Below, one piece after another: positions 59,253-64,000 of a stretch of DNA of 64,000 bases; position 1 is the first letter of the stretch; every line of letters begins with the position of its first letter. Position numbers and translations under genes: made by a program. A model generated the notes under the pieces. That model searched no databases and was not told the DNA's origin. It saw only the letters and a program-made list of their open reading frames with translations. The stretch comes from Combretum micranthum (taxonomy: Eukaryota > Streptophyta > Magnoliopsida > Myrtales > Combretaceae): assembly GCA_024138025.1 (NCBI GenBank), contig JAMXBD010000713.1:620001-684000 (forward strand). Reading direction: 5' to 3'.

Positions 59253-62200
59253 TGAAATACCCTAAATTTTCATATTTTATTAATTAGATATTATTAGATG
59301 ATTAGTATGAAACATACAAGTAATTTTGAACTTTAATCTAAATTTAGTTTAGATATTGATTTTAAATAATTTATTTAGAAAAATTATGCAAATTATAGGA
59401 TATAATTAGATAGTTTAACCTAATTGAATTAGTAAATGAATTTAATTGAAAATAGAGATTCTAATACCTTAAATACCCGATATAACCCATTAAACTACTT
59501 CAATCGCCTATTTCAACAAATTCGAATTTATTCAATACCTTGTAATTATTAAAATAAATTATGTTTGTCAAGTTTAATTGCGTAAACCCATAAATCATCA
59601 ATTTAGCTATTTGAGTCTAAATTCTAAGTCCTTAAATCTTAGAAATTTAAAATTAAGTATTTTCTTTCAAATACCAATTTCTAAGCCTCTAAACTTCTAA
59701 ATTCTAGTGAGATATCAATTTCCCTTCACTTAGAATTCCTAAACCTAATTTCTAATGCCAAATAGCTAATTTTCTTTCTTTACTTCCTAAATTCAATTCT
59801 AATGTCCGAAACCCATAATCTATGAGGCTAATTCATGACATCAAAAGGTCAAGGCCATTAACCCAGCTCAAGACAAATTTTAGAAAAGCCCATTAGCATA
59901 AACCAAGACCATATTCAAGAAGCCCATAATTGAAAGATTAAGCCCATGACATTAAGCCCATGAGAGCATGCATTTATCATGCACCAACACACACCTTATA
60001 ATTTCCTAAATTCTAGAGCATTGTAACCCCATGAAAAGACAAAAAATGGCCTCAATTATTCAAGTAAAAGTACCAAAATGCCCATAACCTTAATGAAAAT
60101 TACAAAATATTAGATAATATAAATATAGAGTTTAGAAAACCTTAATTCTATTCCATTTGCAGCAACCCCCAAACCCTAAAAGTTCTGAAGAAACCTCTCT
60201 CTAAAGCACACAAAAATTTCTACAAAAATACTATAATAATCCCTCATCAAGACAAGCTTCTAATGAGTAAGGAAATACATTCTTTTTCAATCATTTAACC
60301 ATTCAATTTCTTCCTTAAAATCTAATGTCTACTTCAATTGATTATTAGGTGAAATTTAGAAATAAAATCAAGGATTAAATTGGAGATTAGCATTATAAGC
60401 ATCATCAATCTCTTGAAGTAGTAATAGTAGAGATTTCTATGGTTTATTTGCTAAACTAAGCAAGTAATTGTAATTAACATGTTTGATTATGTTAATGACA
60501 TATATATTCATGTAAATTAATTAAAAAAAACTTAGATCTAAGTATTGATTAATATATGTATATGTATGCAAGAAAACGTGAATGAACGTGTATATATATC
60601 TATGTTATAATAGTTGTTGATTAGTGAAATTATAGTATGTTTATATATATATATATTATACATGTTGAAATATGTATATAAATGTATGATTATGTTGGAT
60701 TGATGTGTTTTATTGAAATGAAATTATCAACTATATATATATGCAAGTATGGATGTGTTACTTATATGCTGGAAATTGCGAAATTAGTGTAGATGATGAT
60801 GGTTTGAGTCATGATTTGTGACTTTAATTGTAAAATATAAATCTAAGTATAAATTAGATAAAACAATATAGAGTAAACATATTTTAGATGATAAAAATAG
60901 TTTGGAAGTCAAATTTAACAAAGGCAATTCAAAAATCACAAACACAGTCTTGGATCAGCTCTGGTGTTGTCACTATGTTGTGATGTTGATGGCTAGACTA
61001 GTGGCCAAATGAGCTTTGACGACTTTAGAACCTTGTCAGAACAGTAGACCTGCGTGTCTAGTTTATAGCAGTGTGGTGATTCGGCCAAGAACCGGTCATA
61101 TTGATGGTCAAAATCGAGTAAACCGATCGATCGATTATGTGTATCTCCTGTTTCTAGATAGTTTTGAGTTAATAAAAATTAAAACCATAATTAACTAATT
61201 ATTTTATGCCAAATGAACTTATGAACATGATAAATATATGTTAGATAGTTTACATAAAAATTTGAGCTTAAGAACCTGGGTTTAAGGTAGTGAACCAGTT
61301 GATTTAAGTAAAGGTGCACATTGGCTGTTTATACGAATGGAAATATTGGAATTTAAGGTAAATTGATTCTAATAAAATAAATATGAAATAGATGTGCATA
61401 ATGCGTTCACATATTAAAATATTCATTTTAAGATAAATAAATAATTAATTTGATTTCAAGAATTTATTTAATAAAATAAGTATAAATGTGACATTATAAG
61501 ATAATATAATATAATAAGAACCTGGTTTAGATTTCTTAGCCATTTAGAGGTAAAAATAGATTATAATTGGCATAACTAGAATAATTATGTCTTAAATGAG
61601 TTGTTTTACTTAATAAAGTATATTAGATATTACAGGATATGTCATTGAAGATGCTAGTTTAAGGACCTAATTACCGTGAATGAGTTTAGTAGACTATGTT
61701 GAATATAAAAACGAACTTGAATAATTAATTCTATTCAACTTGGCTGAAGTAAGATAATATAAGATTTATTAACTAATTGGCTTTGTAAATTCTTTAGAGA
61801 CCAACCATTTATACTTTGCTATTAATCTAATTAGTAAACTCTTATATACTTAAATTAACTGGTAATTGGCTTAGAGATAATTATAATATGATAGACCATG
61901 AATAATAAGAGGAGTATGTTGTTTCAAATGTATATTTGTTAGAAAACTAAGTAGTTAATACAAGTTTGATATAAGTTGATAATTGATTCAAATGCTTATA
62001 TGAATTAATCTTTGAAACAGATGTTCGTTAGGAGTCTGCTTTTTGCTTTATTATTATTTTTTTATCTTCTAGCCTATCTTTTATTTATTTAGATTTTATA
62101 TCAGTTTCGCTATGACTTGTGTGTTACTTGCTAGGGTAGGCATCCTAAATGAATTAATACTTAAAGATGGCTTGAAAAATTGCTTATTGCTTGTGTGTGG

Positions 62201-62730
62201 TCGTTTAACCTGGTTTAATGGTTGACAATCTTGCTGGGTAGTGTTAGCACGGTAGTTAGACGCTTAGACTATCCCCCATTCTTGACATTAGACAAATGAT
62301 GGTTACTATGAGCTCGGTGGGTAGTTGATAGAGGGAACAGTATTAGGGTAACGTCTACCTGGATTAGAAAGAAGTAGTATAATGTGGTTCACGTTTATGG
62401 GATTGGTTGAGCTGCACTATATTATAGACTGTGATGGATAAAGATGTTTAAAGTTGTTGACCCCTAGATGAAGCTATTTATTAGATGTTCCTATAGGAAT
62501 ATAGATTCGGGCTACCTATATCAATCTCATAAGCAGTTGCTGCTACTTAGGACCTATAGGTTCCCAACATGTTACTGGAATGTGAGTGCTCCATTGTTGT
62601 TTGTTACATTTTAATTTAAAGATATAAACTATTATTTATTGCATTACATTTAAAACAGGTGTGTGTGCCCATCTGACATGCTCTTGTGTTGCTATCGTAT
62701 TGAGCTTCGACTCATTCTTTTCTTTTTCAG

Positions 62731-62816
62731 GTATTGATGATTATGATGATGATAACTATGACTATATGGGGTATGGCATGGACTTCTGGGAGTTTCTCGA
62801 CGAATGGAGTGACTAG
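62731..62816 (+). other. Candidate cryptic terminal exon encoding an acidic peptide
   Basis: CATTCTTTTCTTTTTCAG ends at 62730, a strong 3' splice-site match. The next frame reads IDDYDDDNYDYMGYG, then MDFWEFLDEWSD and TAG at 62814-62816. The match to 34171-34244 (MGYG.D.WE.F.DEW) extends over about 17 residues and the same split-codon phase. It is 390 bases before the LTR end. No in-frame ATG exon was found upstream. Confidence 0.5.
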
Positions 62817-62949
62817 GATTCGTTGGATCATTATCTTATTTTCACTATTAAACTTATGTTTTAATAAGGGCCTAGCTGTGAGACCATGGTTTGTATTTTC
62901 AGATATTTTAAACTCTTTATTTTGAAATACCTTGTGCTATGGTACTGAG

Positions 62950-62952
<3 letters not shown>

Positions 62953-62983
<31 letters not shown>
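62953..62983. repeat. (CA)n microsatellite
   Basis: About fifteen uninterrupted AC/CA units inside the solo LTR, shortly after the acidic frame. A shorter CA repeat is at 51894-51914 inside another solo LTR. Confidence 0.95.
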
Positions 62984-62985
<2 letters not shown>

Positions 62986-63339
62986 TGGTCTACTTTCTAG
63001 AGTAGCCTATTTGGAAAATGTTTTGAGAAATTTATTTTTTGCTGCAAATTTTCAGTTGTTTCCACAAATAATTCAATGGTTTTAGAATCTAAAATTTGTC
63101 TCCCAACGACCACAATAGACTGTAGACTAGGTTAACCTTAGCATATAATGCTTAAGTGTTATGCGTGGCGGACTGGACGTACCTTGAACCAATCCAGGGT
63201 TTGACATTAATGCATACCATATATTTAATTATTCTAATATCTATTCTTGTTTCTTTACATTCTCATGCTTTATTTGTTTTAATATTCAATGGATTGAATT
63301 TCTCATATTGGTATGCACAAGACTAGTTTTCATTTAGGT

Positions 63340-64000
63340 GTTTTGAACACTTGTAGAAAAATTGCTTGAAATGTAATGCTTAGTTCGAAAAGAAAGGTAA
63401 ACCATGTGCTTTTGTTTGTTTTGAATCAAACTTTACATAGGCTCCTTATAATACTTGGTTAATTGATTCTAGCTCAACAACTCATATTTCTAATATGATG
63501 TAAGGATTACTCAAGATCTAAACTATAAAGCCAATTGAGAATTTAGTATTTATGGAGAATGAAACAAAGCTTCAATAGAAGGGATTGGGACCTTATGATC
63601 AATTTTAGAGACTGGGCATTACTTGAATTTGCTCCAAATTCTTTATATTCCCACATTTTCTGTAATTGAGTTTCTTTGTCAAAACTTGATGTATTGAGTT
63701 TTCCTTTAAAGTTTGGATTTTGAATCTTTTAGTTGTATAAGGACAATAAATTGTATGGTTTGAGAATTTATGTGATAGTCTTTACAAACTTAAGCTTGAT
63801 GATAATTTTGACAAGACCTTAATTACCTCTCATCCTAATATTGGAACTAAACATAGTTTAGTTTATGATAACTCTGCATAATTATGGCATAAATGTTTAG
63901 GTCATATCCGAAATAAAATTGCAAGGATTAGTAAAGCATAAATTTCTTCCTACTTTGGATTCTACTAACCTTGGAATGTGTGTTGATTGTTTTAGAGGAA
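63340..64000 (+). pseudogene. Ty1/copia gag-pol fragment: zinc knuckle, protease, pre-integrase (broken, runs off window)
   Basis: Ordered pieces of a copia polyprotein appear in shifting frames: a knuckle-like C..C..KKGKP..FVCFESN at 63370-63425, protease NTWLIDSSSTTHISNMM at about 63450-63503 (active site D-S-S where copia usually has D-S-G), then ENLVFMENETK. The GAG pre-integrase block follows near 63885-63990 with HKCLGHI-like, KHKFLPTLDSTNLGMCVDC. There are many stops, so it is dead. In the family the protease cuts the polyprotein and the pre-integrase zinc region precedes integrase. The rest lies to the right of the window. Confidence 0.85.

Larger units (their letters stand above)
59253..63206 (+). 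mobile_element. Solo LTR (3,954 bp) with perfect 5-bp target duplication
   Basis: Starts TGAAATACCCTAAATTTT and ends CCAGGGTTTGACA. TTAAT flanks both sides (59248-59252 and 63207-63211). An inverted relative is at 1389-4612. A TATAAATATAG box is at about 60119-60129, with a leader and a TTAG|GTGAAA donor-like site near 60348. A candidate terminal exon is at 62731-62816 and a CA repeat at 62953-62983. There is no second LTR or internal region, so it is the product of LTR-LTR recombination. ORFs 61016-61198 and 62734-62925 are in other frames and unsupported. Confidence 0.9.

Noticed and set aside
50236..62816. Acidic frames as complete genes
   Set aside because: None has an in-frame ATG-led exon that I could join; they are listed only as candidate terminal exons.

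Overview
The window is flowering-plant nuclear DNA, most likely eudicot. It is AT-rich, full of nested transposons, and holds one intron-containing gene with plant splice sites. I see no rRNA, tRNA gene, organelle DNA or CRISPR array. Apart from the one intact gene, almost all coding potential is decayed transposon.

Layout. 1-5400: two long LTR-like repeats head to head (1-1388 plus, 1389-4612 minus), then a Ty1/copia LTR with a primer-binding site (4632-5399). 5400-10900: mostly unresolved, with a foldback MITE (9624-9797) and another copia-type LTR end. 10940-14687: a copia element with similar LTRs but most of its polyprotein missing. 15200-16110: a LINE reverse-transcriptase relic. 19492-38069: a large Ty3/gypsy element of the Tat/Ogre type on the minus strand. 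It has 2.9-kb LTRs, PBS, extra ORF1, gag, protease, RT-RNase H, a second RNase H, integrase, tandem arrays and polypurine tract. All its coding regions are broken, and a 2.7-kb solo LTR sits inside ORF1. 39144-39647: a TIR element. 40802-44314: the one intact host gene, an NPF8/PTR1-type peptide transporter with four coding exons and a 5'UTR intron. 45150-46011: a hAT-type element. 48840-53705: a three-layer nest (hAT in hAT, solo LTR inside), each layer bounded by a target-site duplication. 53706-58140: LTR-like, SINE-like and MITE-like debris. 59253-63206: a 3.95-kb solo LTR with a perfect 5-bp duplication, homologous to 1389-4612. 63340-64000: a broken copia gag-pol running off the edge.

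The most interesting pattern is shared by the three complete solo LTRs (31923-34642 plus, 49896-52179 minus, 59253-63206 plus). Each carries, about 340-400 bp before its 3' end and on the same strand, a pyrimidine-rich AG acceptor-like site. Each site is followed by a short acidic, aromatic-rich reading frame ending in TAG. The LTRs otherwise differ, so this may be a conserved cryptic terminal exon. Boundaries and duplications were read by eye; no alignment or database search was possible.
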